64,000 bases of DNA, from assembly GCA_903887005.1 (NCBI GenBank), contig CAISOH010000067.1, positions 1-64,000 of the forward strand, in the 5' to 3' direction. The notes beneath the pieces were generated by a model, which saw nothing but the letters and a program-made list of their open reading frames with translations, was not told where the DNA came from and ran no database searches. Made by a program: the position numbers and the translations under genes. This document shows, one piece after another, positions 1 through 9,057 of this stretch (position 1 is the stretch's first letter; each line of letters begins with the position of its first letter). Origin of the DNA: an uncultured Bacteroidota bacterium. GTDB taxonomy: Bacteria > Bacteroidota > Bacteroidia > Chitinophagales > Chitinophagaceae.

Positions 1-22
1 ATATAAATGTGCAAAATAGGTT

Positions 23-105
23 TCTCGCAAAGGCGCAAAGCCGCCAAGACTAATGAATTGATAATAAGTAAATTATAAAATCAAGGCCGCAAAGTCTTGC
101 ATATT
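23..105. repeat. Intergenic repeat copy A (CGCAAAG-type)
   Basis: This AT-rich stretch carries the CTCGCAAAG-CGCAAAG motif followed by a TTGATAATAAGTAAATTATA segment and GGCCGCAAAG. A diverged second copy with the same order of blocks lies at 31263-31341. The rest of positions 1-283 holds no convincing coding frame. It is a dispersed intergenic repeat of unknown function. Confidence 0.5.
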
Positions 106-283
106 AAACAATGCACAATTTTATGCGGCTGCAAGTATAGTATCGCTTACCTATGCATTTTAAATTTTTTATTCTTCCGGTAATAGGATTGCCTTTGTTA
201 GCATAAATATAAATTTACCGGGGTCTGTTCATTTTTTAATAATTTGGTGTGATATTTGAAATACATTTTCCATTCATTCTGTT

Positions 284-733
284 ATGAAGCGATCTAACCA
301 GGTAATGCTTTCCGCGATATTCCTTGCTGCAGTCTCCGCTGCAACAGCAAGGGCGCAGGATATACCTGCAAAAGATACTACAAAAGTTAATGACAGTACC
401 GCCAGTACCAATGACAGTACAATGGTTAACTATAATGATAGTTCTGCAAGCTATGATCCTAACAATGTTTATACCGAGCCGGCGCCGCCTCATTATGGCT
501 TCTTTAGTTTTCATTGGGTTTTTCACTGGCGTAATTACCGTCATTACCACCATCATCACCCGGCAAACGAACATTATGCACCCCGTTCTGGCCCTCGTGT
601 TGCTACACAAACAAATGGGTTGCGCACAACAGCGCCAACTAATTCAGGCCAAAGCCCGGTTGCAGTAAACAGGCCCCGGACACAAGGCTTCGGAAATACT
701 ATGCACAAATCACATGGTTCGGCACATTCATGA
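284..733 (+). CDS. Exported His/aromatic-rich small protein
   Basis: The family is not recognised. The 149-residue product begins with a clear Sec signal peptide (about residues 1-24, cleavage after ATARAQ). A D/S/T/N-rich low-complexity stretch follows to about residue 60, then a block rich in His, Tyr, Phe and Trp with four consecutive histidines near residue 90, and a basic, Ser/Thr-rich tail. Its TGA stop overlaps the ATG of the downstream ATP-grasp gene (ATGA), so the two are probably translationally coupled. E. coli also pairs an exported small protein (YgiB) with a glutathionylspermidine-synthase-like protein (YgiC); the parallel here is positional and is an inference, as I see no clear sequence match to YgiB. 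The His cluster could bind metal. Confidence 0.7.
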   Translation: MKRSNQVMLSAIFLAAVSAATARAQDIPAKDTTKVNDSTASTNDSTMVNYNDSSASYDPNNVYTEPAPPHYGFFSFHWVFHWRNYRHYHHHHPANEHYAPRSGPRVATQTNGLRTTAPTNSGQSPVAVNRPRTQGFGNTMHKSHGSAHS

Positions 734-1887
734 AACGGATACCCATCACTCCCCGTCCCGACTGGGAACAAAAGATACTGGAACAAGGTTTTTTATTCTA
801 TAAAGAGGATTGCTATTACAATGAATCTGCTGTATATGAATTTACCTATGCAGAAATTGAACTGATTGAAAAAGCTACCGCAGAAATATTCGACATGTGC
901 CTGAAAGTAGCAGAGCACGTAATAGAACATAAATTGTGGGACGAGTTTTTAATTCCCGATGAGTATGCAGCACTGATAGAATGGTCGTGGAAAAATGACC
1001 AGCCTTCGTTCTATGGCCGTTTCGACCTTGCTTTCAATAACGGACAGATAAAGCTGCTGGAGTTTAATGCGGATACGCCTACCCTGCTGCTGGAATCGAG
1101 CGTGATACAATGGTACTGGCTGCAGGATTATAACAAGGAACTGGACCAGTATAACAATATTCACGAAGCGCTGGTGGCACATATCAGCGGGTGCAAGCCA
1201 TACCTGCTACCGGGAAAATTGTTCTTTACTTCCCCGGATAATATGGAGGACTTCATGACCGTAAAATATATGCAGGATGTGGCAGCGCAGGCTGGCCTGG
1301 AAACGGAGTTCCTATACATAGACGATGTGGGCATTAATGATGAAGGCCGCTTTACGGATGATAAAGGAAACCCGATAAAAAATATCTTCAAAATCTATCC
1401 CTATGAATGGCTGTTTGACGAGCCGTTCGGGCAATACCTCATAAGTAACCGCGATGAATGTTACTGGATTGAACCGCCGTATAAAGCTATCCTCTCCAAT
1501 AAGATGATGCTGAAATACATTTATGAATTATTCCCTGATTCGCCCTACATACTGCCATGTATGGCGCTAAAGACCGGCGAGACCGGCACACTGCCTGCCA
1601 GCTATGCCAAAAAGCCAATTTTCTCGCGTGAAGGGGAAAATGTGAGCCTGGTTCTCCAGGGCCAAACGCTGGAAGAAACCGGTGGTGAATACGGAGATGA
1701 AGGCTATGTGTACCAGCAATATTTTGAATTGCCGGAATTTGACGGCAGGCACCCCATAATAGGTAGCTGGATAATAGGCGGAGAGCCCGCAGGTATGGGC
1801 ATCAGGGAATCATCCGGCAGGATTACCAATGTTACAAGTAGCTTTTGCTCGCATTATATTGCGAAGGAAGTCAAAAGTGAAAAGTGA
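730..1887 (+). CDS. Glutathionylspermidine synthase family ATP-grasp protein (YgiC/YjfC-like)
   Basis: This 385-residue protein matches the preATP-grasp/ATP-grasp family that includes the synthetase half of E. coli Gsp and the YgiC/YjfC proteins. Landmarks are YGRFDLAFNNGQIKLLEFN followed by ADTPTLLLES (about residues 96-122), the ATP-binding KPIFSREGENVSL near residue 297, and SWIIGGEPAGMGIRES near the C-terminus. Length agrees with YgiC-type proteins, which lack the amidase domain of full Gsp. The natural substrate is unknown; YgiC homologues do not make glutathionylspermidine. The 4-bp start overlap with the exported His-rich gene suggests co-translation and a shared envelope-related role. 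Confidence 0.88.
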   Translation: MKRIPITPRPDWEQKILEQGFLFYKEDCYYNESAVYEFTYAEIELIEKATAEIFDMCLKVAEHVIEHKLWDEFLIPDEYAALIEWSWKNDQPSFYGRFDLAFNNGQIKLLEFNADTPTLLLESSVIQWYWLQDYNKELDQYNNIHEALVAHISGCKPYLLPGKLFFTSPDNMEDFMTVKYMQDVAAQAGLETEFLYIDDVGINDEGRFTDDKGNPIKNIFKIYPYEWLFDEPFGQYLISNRDECYWIEPPYKAILSNKMMLKYIYELFPDSPYILPCMALKTGETGTLPASYAKKPIFSREGENVSLVLQGQTLEETGGEYGDEGYVYQQYFELPEFDGRHPIIGSWIIGGEPAGMGIRESSGRITNVTSSFCSHYIAKEVKSEK

Positions 1888-1923
1888 AAACCAAAAAGTT
1901 GAGCGTGATAAAATCACTATGCA

Positions 1924-3384
1924 TCAACCTCTAACAGGAATTCGTTTTAATGTCTCCAATAAAAAAGACCAGAATTTCTGAACAGATGATATCTGCACAC
2001 ACTCATCAGGAGAATGAGGCCCATTGATATTCGGGCCGAAAGAAATCATTTGCATATCAGGATAATTAGTACCAAGGATACCACATTCCAGTCCGGCATG
2101 AACAGCATTTACGTTTGCAGGCCCGTGAAACATTTCCTTATAAAGGTTAGCCATAAGTTGTACGATAGGCGCATCGGGCCTGGGTTGCCAGCCGGGATAG
2201 CTGCCACTGAAATTCATGCCCGCGCCCATCAATTCAAAAGCGCTGGCTATGGCTGATGAGAGGTCCTGCTTTTCTGTTTCCACAGAGCTGCGCGTAAGGC
2301 ATTGCAAACTATAAGCGCCATCAGCTACCAGCACACGGGAAAGGTTATTAGAGCTTTGTACCAGTCCGTTAATTTCAGGACTCATCCTGTAAATGCCATT
2401 AGGACAGGCATAAACCGCCCGTAATAATTTTTGCTGAAATTCAGCATCCATTACCTGAGCAGGCATCTCTGCCACATCAATCGTTATGGTAAGTTTAGGG
2501 TCTGTTACTTTATATTCTACTTTTAAAATATTGGCCAGCGAAATCAAAGATTCCTGAATTTTTGCCGCATTTTTTTCATCTGCTGCTATAACGGCAACCG
2601 ACTCGCGGGGTATAGCGTTTCGAAGACTCCCACCATTGATACTTGCTATGCTGATACCATATTCCTTAGTAAGATGCAGCAGGATGCGGTTCATCAGTTT
2701 ATTGGCATTGCCCCTGCCCAAATGAATGTCGCCCCCGGAATGTCCACCTGTAAGTCCCTTTACGGTAATAGTGAAAGCAGCATTGTTGCCCGGCTTTACC
2801 TGGCTGTAGTTAGCTGTTGCAGTAATATCAATGCCCCCGGCACAACCTATTGTTAGCTCATTGTCTGCTTCCGTATCGAGGTTCAGCAATATTTTGCCGT
2901 TCAGCAAGCCGCCTTTTAATGAGAACGCCCCGGTCATTCCTGTTTCTTCGTCTATAGTAAACAGCGCTTCAATAGCGGGATGCGGAATATCATTGGCAGA
3001 TAGTAACGTCATAATACTTGCGACGCCAATTCCATTGTCTGCACCAAGCGTTGTGCCTTTGGCCCTTACCCAGTCGCCATCAACGTACATTTCTATACCC
3101 TGTTTATCAAAGTCGAATGCAGTATCGCTGTTCTTTTGGTGCACCATATCCAGGTGGCTCTGTAACACTATGACCTGGCGGTTTTCCATGCCATTTGTGG
3201 CCGGCTTTTTAATGATTACATTCCCGGCACTGTCTATGGAAGTCTCCAGCTTCAGCCCTTCACCAAATGCTTTTATAAAGGCAATTACTCTTTCTTCTTT
3301 TTTTGATGGCCGCGGCACGGCGTTCAGATCCGCAAAATGGTTCCACAAAACCTTAGGTTCTAAACTTCTTATTTGTTCATTCAT
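1924..3384 (-). CDS. pepD: Cytosolic non-specific dipeptidase / aminoacyl-histidine dipeptidase (M20C)
   Basis: A zinc peptidase of family M20C that cleaves Xaa-His and other dipeptides in the cytosol. With the start chosen at 3384 the product is 486 residues, the usual length. Visible metal-site motifs are LQSHLDMVHQK (H77, D79), TTLGADNGIG (D116), TIDEETGMTGA (E146/E147) and, near the C-terminus, AVHAGLECGIL. The frame is open further upstream to 3444, but that start would fall inside a good minus-strand -7 box (3442-3449), and the family begins with the MNEQIRSLEP-like segment, so the internal ATG is preferred. It is convergent with the ATP-grasp gene. Confidence 0.93.
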   Translation of the reverse strand: MNEQIRSLEPKVLWNHFADLNAVPRPSKKEERVIAFIKAFGEGLKLETSIDSAGNVIIKKPATNGMENRQVIVLQSHLDMVHQKNSDTAFDFDKQGIEMYVDGDWVRAKGTTLGADNGIGVASIMTLLSANDIPHPAIEALFTIDEETGMTGAFSLKGGLLNGKILLNLDTEADNELTIGCAGGIDITATANYSQVKPGNNAAFTITVKGLTGGHSGGDIHLGRGNANKLMNRILLHLTKEYGISIASINGGSLRNAIPRESVAVIAADEKNAAKIQESLISLANILKVEYKVTDPKLTITIDVAEMPAQVMDAEFQQKLLRAVYACPNGIYRMSPEINGLVQSSNNLSRVLVADGAYSLQCLTRSSVETEKQDLSSAIASAFELMGAGMNFSGSYPGWQPRPDAPIVQLMANLYKEMFHGPANVNAVHAGLECGILGTNYPDMQMISFGPNINGPHSPDECVQISSVQKFWSFLLETLKRIPVRG

Positions 3385-3441
3385 GTTTAATGAGTTTCGG
3401 GCTTCTAAAGTAATAATTATTGCGTTGATAAGTTCAAAATT

Positions 3442-3449
3442 CAAAAGTA
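3442..3449 (-). promoter_or_regulatory. Putative -7 box (TACTTTTG) for pepD
   Basis: On the minus strand this reads TACTTTTG, matching the Bacteroidetes TAnnTTTG -7 element, about 58 bases upstream of the chosen pepD ATG. No good TTG -33 element is visible at standard distance. Confidence 0.4.
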
Positions 3450-3657
3450 GGGGGGCAGAATGGTGATAGTAAGGTATTACCGATGAACAGTTCGCCTCAC
3501 GCTGAAAACGTCGGTTGATAAAAAAATATTTATGTTTATTCCCCTAACATTAACACCTGATACCTCGTCCTGTATGTAGGGGGATAAAAAAGAAACCTCT
3601 GAAAACATTCATTTATCATAAACAATTATTCAATTAACCTCAAAAAAACAAAAAATC

Positions 3658-5076
3658 ATGCAAAAAAATCTTATGCTTACCCTATTGGCATTAGTAGTAT
3701 CTTTTGCCTCATTCGCCCTCACTCCCATAAAGGCAGTGTCAACGACCCTCTGTGCCGGCTCGGCAATGTACATTGACGACTCCCTTTCACCGGGAGGCAC
3801 ATGGACCAGCAGCAATACCGCTGTGGCAACGGTAACAGGTTATCCTCCCTATGCGGCAAACCTTACAGGTGTTTCCGCAGGCATAGTGACAATCACCTAC
3901 ACACTCGGCACTTATGTTACTCAAACATTTACAATAAACCCATTGCCTGCAGCTATTACCGGCGCTACAACAATTGCGGTGGGTGCAACCAGTACTTTTG
4001 CAGATGCCACTCCGGGTGGTACATGGAGCACATCAGCGTCCACAGTAGCAAGTATTGGCGCTACCACAGGTGTTCAAACTGGTGTGAGCGCAGGCGCCTG
4101 CCTGGTTTATTATACGGTTGCAGGCTGCAAAGCAACTATAGCGGATACCGTTAATACTTTAAGCGGCATCTGCGGCAATGTATTGTTTACCGGCGCTCCT
4201 TATACCGGCTCCGTTAAGGTTTACCTTATCAGATTCAACCCAACGACCCTTATCCTTTCAGCTTATGACTCAACAACAGTGACCGGCACCGGCGCAAGCG
4301 CATACTATCAATTCTCAGGCATCCCAACAGATTCTTTCAGGGTTAAAGCTGCTGTTACATCGGGATATATTCCAACTTATTATACAAGCAATTTTTACTG
4401 GTATGGCGCAACTTCAATATACCACACCAGCGGTACAGCTGATCTCAATAAGGACATTACAATGGTTGCCGGCACACCAACTTCCGGCCCAGGCTTTATA
4501 GGCGGCAGTGTAACCACCGGCGCAAACAAAGGAACCAGCTCGGCTCCGGCGGTAGGTTTGCAGATCTATGTACTTAATTCCACAGGCGCTGTAATGCAGC
4601 AAACACAAACAGATGCTTCCGGTAACTATTCTTTCAGCACTTTGCCGGTAGGAACTTATACTATATTCCCCGAAGCGCTTGCTTACATGACTACCCCTAT
4701 TACCAGCATTACTTTAACTACTGGTGCGCCATCCATGAATACTGCAAACTTTATCCAACATACCAAATCTTATACTATTACCCCTGGTTATGCGTTAGAT
4801 GTTAATAATATTTCATCTTCTGTATCTCCCGTCTTTGTGTTCCCTAATCCTTCTAACGGAAAGCTGAACATCCAAACGAATGCAATTACTACAGAAAATG
4901 GCAGTGTTACTATATCTGATATCACAGGACGCCAGGTATTTACAACAACAATCAACATAAATCAAGGCGCTGGAATCAACCAGGTTGACCTGTCAGGATT
5001 GAACAATGGATTGTATTTGCTGAACATTAAATCAGCTTCCATTAACTACAATAGCAAAATACAGGTAACTAAATAA
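3658..5076 (+). CDS. Secreted Ig-like repeat protein with T9SS sorting domain
   Basis: A 472-residue exported protein. A Sec signal peptide occupies about residues 1-20. Two bacterial Ig-like (Big_2-type) modules follow, recognisable by GGTWTSSNTAVATVTG and GGTWSTSASTVASIG. About residues 165-270 form a GNVLFTGAPYTGSVKVYL-type beta domain, and about 275-365 a carboxypeptidase-regulatory/SdrB-like fold (TDASGNYSFSTLPVGTYTIF). The last ~80 residues are a type A T9SS sorting domain (VFPNPSNGKLNIQ ... LNNGLYLLNI). It should be carried across the outer membrane by T9SS and stay attached or be released. The binding target is unknown. The same Ig module recurs in the neighbouring 1039-residue protein. 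Confidence 0.88.
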   Translation: MQKNLMLTLLALVVSFASFALTPIKAVSTTLCAGSAMYIDDSLSPGGTWTSSNTAVATVTGYPPYAANLTGVSAGIVTITYTLGTYVTQTFTINPLPAAITGATTIAVGATSTFADATPGGTWSTSASTVASIGATTGVQTGVSAGACLVYYTVAGCKATIADTVNTLSGICGNVLFTGAPYTGSVKVYLIRFNPTTLILSAYDSTTVTGTGASAYYQFSGIPTDSFRVKAAVTSGYIPTYYTSNFYWYGATSIYHTSGTADLNKDITMVAGTPTSGPGFIGGSVTTGANKGTSSAPAVGLQIYVLNSTGAVMQQTQTDASGNYSFSTLPVGTYTIFPEALAYMTTPITSITLTTGAPSMNTANFIQHTKSYTITPGYALDVNNISSSVSPVFVFPNPSNGKLNIQTNAITTENGSVTISDITGRQVFTTTININQGAGINQVDLSGLNNGLYLLNIKSASINYNSKIQVTK

Positions 5077-5104
5077 GAATTGTGAGTTTTTACGATTAAG
5101 AAAA

Positions 5105-5136
5105 GAGGCTGTCTCCAAAAGGGCAGCCTTTTTTTT
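5105..5136 (+). terminator. Rho-independent terminator after the T9SS gene
   Basis: An 8-bp stem (AGGCTGTC at 5106-5113 with GGCAGCCT at 5122-5129, one G-U pair) has an 8-base loop and is followed by a run of T. It lies 29 bases past the stop codon at 5076. Confidence 0.8.
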
Positions 5137-5494
5137 ATCAGGTCTATCATTTTTTGTGATTACAGGAATAGCTCTATATTATAAGAATCGCTGTTCACTG
5201 TGAAAAGTTAGACCCAGATTTTGCAACAGATAACTTTTTTAAGTTTGCATCATCTGAAACCATTGCCAGTATTGCCTTTTGCTATTCAAAATCCAACTGC
5301 TATGCAGTTTGAAATGGTGGAATATGGACATTGCGAAAATTATTATCTGTTCATATTTCTAAGCTACACGTTTGATTTGACTGCAAAAATCTGGGATAAA
5401 AAAATCAAACTAGAATTGCGCAAAAAAAAACCTGAACTCTGAATTTTGAATTGGTGTTATTGCAAAGGACAACGAAATAGTAATTATAGTACTT
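5137..5494. other. Intergenic region without a supported gene
   Basis: About 360 AT-rich bases lie between two convergent T9SS cargo genes. One short open frame (5221-5442, TTG start) has no signal peptide, no recognisable motif and no ribosome-binding context; I do not regard it as a gene. Confidence 0.5.
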
Positions 5495-8400
5495 CTATTC
5501 CACAGTTACCCTGCTTACATAACTGCCATTCTTTGTAATAACATTCACCACATAAATACCAGGGGTGTCTAAGTGAACGTCTGTTTTTTTATTGGTTTTC
5601 GTCAGCACTTCCTTAACTTTTTGTCCCAGCAGATTGGTTATTGTTATTCGTAATTCTTCATCGGTACCGGACAACAGATCCACCCTAAATATCCCCGAAT
5701 TAGGATTGGGAAATATGTTTAGTTCCGGCTGCTGCCCGGCAAGGGCTTTAGGGACGTTTACTGAAGTACACTGAACAACCGGACGAATGTATATCACAAA
5801 TTCAGAGGTAAACAGGCCACAGGTATTTTCACAGGTGTACATAATGGTATCTATGCCTGAAGACATACCGGTAACCAATCCGCCATCGTCAGTAACTGTT
5901 GCACGTAATGTATCGAAGCTGCTCCATCTCCCGCAACTCACAGAGTCTGCCAGGGTAATAGCATTGGCTGCCCCGATACACAAACTGTCTTTACCAGTGA
6001 TCTTACCTGCATCGGACGGGTTAACCATCACCTGCGTATATGCCAGACAGCCTTTTGCCACATAAGATATTACAGCGTTTCCTGCATTTACTCCGTTAAC
6101 TACACCTGTGCCTGATATGGTTGCAACCTGTGTATTATTACTGCTCCATACACCGCCAGTGGTAACATCACTTAGTGTTATTGTTAAACCGGTGCATACA
6201 CTGCCATCGCCGGCAACCGGAGCGATTGCTATAACTGATACCGGAACAGCAACTGAACAGGCCCCCGACTGATACGATATATCAGTTATCCCCTGTACTA
6301 TAGCACTGACAAGGCCGGTTCCTGATATGGTGGCAACAGTTGTATTGCTGCTACTCCACACACCACCGGTTGTGGCATTACTTAATGTGGCCGTTGTGCC
6401 TGAACATAAGGTGGTAATACCTGTTATTCCAGGCAGTGATGTTACTGTTATCACCAACCCCACAGGTGGGCACGACCCTGATGTGTAGGATATACTTGCC
6501 GTACCCGGTGAAACACCTGTAACAAGGCCCGTGGCTGAAATGGTTGCGACCCCGGTATTGCTGCTGCTCCATGTTCCGCCCGGTGTAGCCTCATTTAATG
6601 TGATTGCTGATCCGCTGCATACTGTAACTGGCCCGGTAATTGGCAGCGTACCAACATTTACTACTGTACTTATGGAGCAACCCGCTTTTGAATAGACTAT
6701 TACAGCAGATCCCGCAGCTACTCCCGTAACAACACCAGCACCTGACACGGTAGCAATTGCGGTATTACTGCTGCTCCATGCACCTCCGGCTGCGGCATCA
6801 CTCAAACTAATGGCGGAACCGGCACAAACAGTGGTTGGGCCAATAACCGGCGAACCACATGCATTCCCAAATATGTAGTCGCCCGGAAGCGCTGCCAGAG
6901 AGATACCTGTAGTCGTTTTGGAAGTATAAGGCACAATAGTATTTGCAGCAGCAAGAGGTGCGCCTAACCATGTGCCACCTGAATAGTTTTGCGTCACAAA
7001 CGAAGCGTTACTTCCCCCGATAATATTGCTTAGATCGTAAGTAGCTTTAGGCGTCACTTTTACAGGCCCTGATGCACTATAATCCGTGATCGTCCAGTAA
7101 TGATTGACCATATTGGAAGTTACTATTCCAGATGTGCCTATGGCGGGATGGATAGCCCGGATAGTTTCTACTCCAATGCTACCGCCTGTTCCCGGACTAC
7201 TCAAAGTAAGTTCCATGGGCGCATAATTCCCATTTCCTACTTCAAAACTGACAGTACTTAAGCCGGAAATGGTTTTTATTAATGTCCCATTCACGAAAGC
7301 AGTTGCCCCAGCTCCTACCACACTTAAGGGGCCACCCGGTATGGATACAGAATTGCTGCCGGTAAATAAAATGCCATTCTTAAATAACAGGGTGCCGGTA
7401 GTTGAAGTGATTTTGGACAGTGTGACGCCTGCATTGTTATTTATAGTAATCGTATCTGGTGCACTAAGAGTAGCTGGCAGAAAAGAACCGGTAACCTGGG
7501 CGGCAACGCCATTAAATTCATAATTAGCATTTGTACTAAAAGTTTTTGCACCAGTAGTGGTAATATTTCCATTAATACCGGACGTATTGGCAACTTTAAG
7601 CGTGGCACCCGGACTTAATGAGAATAATCCTGAGCCATTTATAGCGTATGGAGCAGGGCAGATAAGTGAACCATAAACTGTTAATCCATTAGAAGTATCA
7701 GTTGATGTATTAAAGTTATCATCTAACCGGGCAATGCAACCTGTATCCACAAAAACATTAGTACCAGACCATACGCCGGAACTGGTATTGTCTATTAACA
7801 TCATTCCTGTAGTTCCGGGAAGGGCCAGGTGAAAAACAATAGGGCTGCCGATGCCAATCATCGCCGCTGTATTACTAAAGCTGCAATTTCCATAAATATT
7901 ACTGGTGATAACTCCGCCGGGCAGGGTAGCGTCAAATAAACCTCCCGTCATTTTGAAATTTCCATAAGTACTGAGATCAATAGTTCTTATTCCGGTTGCG
8001 GAACCAAGGAATAAGGAGCCTCCATACATATTGAAATTCCCATAGTCATTGATGGTAAAAAAAGTATTAAAGCCAATGGATGTAATTCTGCCTGCACTTA
8101 TTGTAATATCGCCATGAACATAAACGTTTTCAATATTGGAGTCTCCGCAAAGCCCAAATACACCGGCACTCATAGTTAAATTACCAAAAACATACAGGTT
8201 TTCAGTAGTGCCCGTTCCCCCTCTTGTATAATAACCGCCATTCATTATTACATCGCCATATACGGTAATGTTGGCAGTTCCCCCAACTCCGGTAATATTA
8301 CTAAGTGATCCACCGGTTGTAAAAAATACTTTAACGGGCGCTGAGGTTGCAGTACCGACAGTCCATGTTCCGGTTGAAGACAAAGTCATGACCATATTAA

Positions 8401-8614
8401 TTATCCATGTGTCTCCGGGTTGCGTAAAGCTCACAGGTGAGGTTGTTCCATTTTTCCAATTTGACAGTACAGAAATATCCCCTGCAGCACATGTTGTCCA
8501 TGCGGTTGCATAAACATCATAACCTTTGCCGCAAAACAATAGCGCCAAAAAAAATATTGAAGCAAAAGGAGTGCTTAGTATTTTATTAGCAATATAAATA
8601 AAATATTTTTCCAT
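5495..8614 (-). CDS. Large secreted Ig-like repeat adhesin-like protein with T9SS sorting domain
   Basis: Exported protein of 1039 residues from the ATG at 8614; the frame is open to 8662 but the signal peptide (MEKYFIYIANK ... ALLFCGKGYDVYA) begins here. Residues ~45-600 form a beta-rich domain with many TGGLF/GNFNMYGG-like short repeats, as seen in beta-helix surface proteins. Residues ~600-930 hold at least five tandem Big_2-type modules built on GGxWSSSNTxVATISGTGxV with a short T-x-C-x-G linker. The C-terminus is a type A T9SS signal (LNIFPNPNSGIFRV ... TPGIYVVNVI). It is probably a cell-surface or matrix protein. Substrate is unknown. Confidence 0.88.
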   Translation of the reverse strand: MEKYFIYIANKILSTPFASIFFLALLFCGKGYDVYATAWTTCAAGDISVLSNWKNGTTSPVSFTQPGDTWIINMVMTLSSTGTWTVGTATSAPVKVFFTTGGSLSNITGVGGTANITVYGDVIMNGGYYTRGGTGTTENLYVFGNLTMSAGVFGLCGDSNIENVYVHGDITISAGRITSIGFNTFFTINDYGNFNMYGGSLFLGSATGIRTIDLSTYGNFKMTGGLFDATLPGGVITSNIYGNCSFSNTAAMIGIGSPIVFHLALPGTTGMMLIDNTSSGVWSGTNVFVDTGCIARLDDNFNTSTDTSNGLTVYGSLICPAPYAINGSGLFSLSPGATLKVANTSGINGNITTTGAKTFSTNANYEFNGVAAQVTGSFLPATLSAPDTITINNNAGVTLSKITSTTGTLLFKNGILFTGSNSVSIPGGPLSVVGAGATAFVNGTLIKTISGLSTVSFEVGNGNYAPMELTLSSPGTGGSIGVETIRAIHPAIGTSGIVTSNMVNHYWTITDYSASGPVKVTPKATYDLSNIIGGSNASFVTQNYSGGTWLGAPLAAANTIVPYTSKTTTGISLAALPGDYIFGNACGSPVIGPTTVCAGSAISLSDAAAGGAWSSSNTAIATVSGAGVVTGVAAGSAVIVYSKAGCSISTVVNVGTLPITGPVTVCSGSAITLNEATPGGTWSSSNTGVATISATGLVTGVSPGTASISYTSGSCPPVGLVITVTSLPGITGITTLCSGTTATLSNATTGGVWSSSNTTVATISGTGLVSAIVQGITDISYQSGACSVAVPVSVIAIAPVAGDGSVCTGLTITLSDVTTGGVWSSNNTQVATISGTGVVNGVNAGNAVISYVAKGCLAYTQVMVNPSDAGKITGKDSLCIGAANAITLADSVSCGRWSSFDTLRATVTDDGGLVTGMSSGIDTIMYTCENTCGLFTSEFVIYIRPVVQCTSVNVPKALAGQQPELNIFPNPNSGIFRVDLLSGTDEELRITITNLLGQKVKEVLTKTNKKTDVHLDTPGIYVVNVITKNGSYVSRVTVE

Positions 8615-9057
8615 AGCTCTTAACCATATAAAGTTAGCAATTATTGCCGGTAATAATGGCAATATAATAACCTTCGATCAAAACTGCTCTGTCCCACGTC
8701 TCGTACTTTTCTTTTGCTTCGCTCCCGATGGAAAAAATCGGGACAGGCTCCAGAAAAGTACCAAAAGAAAAGGCGATTTTTGGCGAAATGCTCCGCTCGC
8801 CAAAAAATAGCTTTACGCTGAACTTTGGGGGAAAGCTATTAAGGGGAAGCCCTTGTTGGCGGGGCAATGATTGAGCCAAGGAACCTTTCATAGGGGCGTG
8901 GGCTATGACTAACTAATGAACTGTATTTATATTATAATTATTGCTGTGTTTAGTGCAGCCAGACTTAAAGAGCAGCCCCCATTTATTGATAAATATCATG
9001 GACATCCCCTGTCATGTCTTATAGTTTTGCATCTTAAGGCAAATTATAAAAAAATCC
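8615..9057. other. Intergenic region with degenerate inverted segments
   Basis: About 440 bases between two minus-strand genes. The stretch 8695-8800 contains several partly complementary pieces (GTACTTTTCTTTTG with AAAAGTACCAAAAGAAAA), so the RNA could fold. A minus-strand frame at 8634-8891 crosses this region but lacks any protein signature. I see no supported gene. Confidence 0.4.

Noticed and set aside
5221-5442. 73-codon plus-strand frame with TTG start
   Set aside because: No conserved feature, AT-rich, ends in a poly-lysine run from an A tract.
8634-8891. 85-codon minus-strand frame upstream of the T9SS gene
   Set aside because: It overlaps folded, repeat-like intergenic DNA and shows no domain or signal; likely chance.
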